This document shows positions 63,291 to 64,000 of a stretch of DNA of 64,000 nucleotides, piece after piece. Source of the DNA: Megachile rotundata (lineage: Eukaryota > Arthropoda > Insecta > Hymenoptera > Megachilidae); NCBI RefSeq assembly GCF_050947335.1, contig NC_134983.1:2480001-2544000 (forward strand), given 5' to 3'. The notes under the pieces are model-generated. The model saw only the letters and a program-made list of their open reading frames with translations. It had not been told where the DNA came from and did not search any database. Position 1 is the stretch's first letter; every line of letters begins with the position of its first letter. A program made the translations under genes and the position numbers.

Positions 63291-64000
63291 AAAAAATCTT
63301 TTAATTTTGCGCCGCCTACGAAAAGGTTGAAATGTATTTAATATACTACCTAACGAGTAAATAGGTTTTATTCATATCTGTTACGTAATTGTATGATTGA
63401 ATGAAATAGAAATTATTTTATACTTTTTAGTGCATTTCGAAGTCGGCGTATTTTTTTTCTTAAAATCATTTTATTTCACGCTTTTTAGTGGAATGGGGAG
63501 GAGTGTATAGGATACTGTGAGACAGTTCTTCTGGTCTTTTTTTTGTCTGCGTAAATACCATGAACATAATTAAGTATAACGTATTAGAAGGACATAAAAA
63601 TCGTTCGAAGTTAGTTTCAAAAGTTAACAACAATTTTCGCTAATATCTCGAAAACAAAAGCTTTCCGTCAATTATGCAAGAGGAAAAAGTTGTCCAGAAC
63701 CACGCCCCTAACAACATATTCGAAGGACATTAAAATCGTTCGAAGTTGATTTCAAAAGTTAATAACAATTTTTCGCTAATATCTAGAAAACTAAAGCTTT
63801 CCGCGAAATTTTTATATGAACAAAATTGTTCAGAATCATGTCCGTGATAAGATATTAAAAGCGCACTAAAATCGAAAAAAGTTTATTTCAAAAGTTGCCG
63901 GTTGTTTTGCAATAACAATACTTTGCAATTAAAAAATGAAAAATTTTTTGATAATGGTACCAATGGGGAGTCAGAACCTACCAGATGCAAGAGGTTTCGT

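Larger units (their letters stand above)
62337..64000 (-). mobile_element. CCGACTTCGAAA element, copy 3 (inverted, cut by the window end)
   Basis: Inverted relative to copies 1 and 2. The palindromic end comes first (terminal motif 62360-62371), then a loop of about 450 bp, the second arm (to about 63478), a diverged body, and the subrepeats (about 63575-63890, with at least one extra partial unit). The last bases at 64000 correspond to about position 5799 of copy 1, so roughly 100 bp lie beyond the window. A 310-bp MITE interrupts the first arm (62491-62800). Confidence 0.8.

Overview
The window looks like insect nuclear DNA, most likely hymenopteran (bee-like). It is very A+T-rich, has short G+C-raised islands in otherwise plain sequence, and is crowded with dead Tc1/mariner-type elements, foldback elements and MITEs. 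The order-level assignment is inference; no host gene was recognised that would fix it. I found no convincing host protein-coding exon, tRNA, rRNA or CRISPR array. It reads as a gene desert or the inside of very large introns.

Layout. 1-5690: mostly plain AT-rich DNA with an old repeat fragment (about 4065-4310). 5695-6797: copy 1 of a 'CCGACTTCGAAA' element ending in a near-perfect 175-bp palindrome. 9419-9918: a TA-flanked 500-bp MITE. 17137-17877: a foldback element with long inverted repeats. 18815-19570 and 38443-39202: two copies of a solo-LTR-like repeat. 24517-25550: copy 2 of the CCGACTTCGAAA element. 27336-28310: a deleted Tc1-like element sitting inside an older repeat. About 30380-30655: a tandem array of hairpins with paired stem changes. 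34560-34739: a transposase relic. 36765-38406: an almost intact Tc1-like element broken by one in-frame stop. 42199-42413: a TTAA-flanked MITE. 55837-58557: a Tc1-like element that has swallowed a mariner (57147-58073). 60834-62149: a rearranged second copy of the 27336 family with a foreign 313-bp insert. 62337-64000: inverted copy 3 of the CCGACTTCGAAA element with a 310-bp TTAA MITE inside its palindrome; it runs off the window.

The recognisable proteins are all transposases: three kinds of DD34E Tc1-like enzyme, one DD34D mariner, and one further relic. All carry stops, frameshifts or deletions, so nothing here is likely to move by itself. Many short elements have TA or TTAA target duplications and could have been moved by enzymes encoded elsewhere.

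The observation that known transposon families explain least is the 67-bp-period hairpin array at 30380-30655. Its stems differ in sequence between units but still pair. The second is the copy-1 palindrome, whose two arms share private substitutions.
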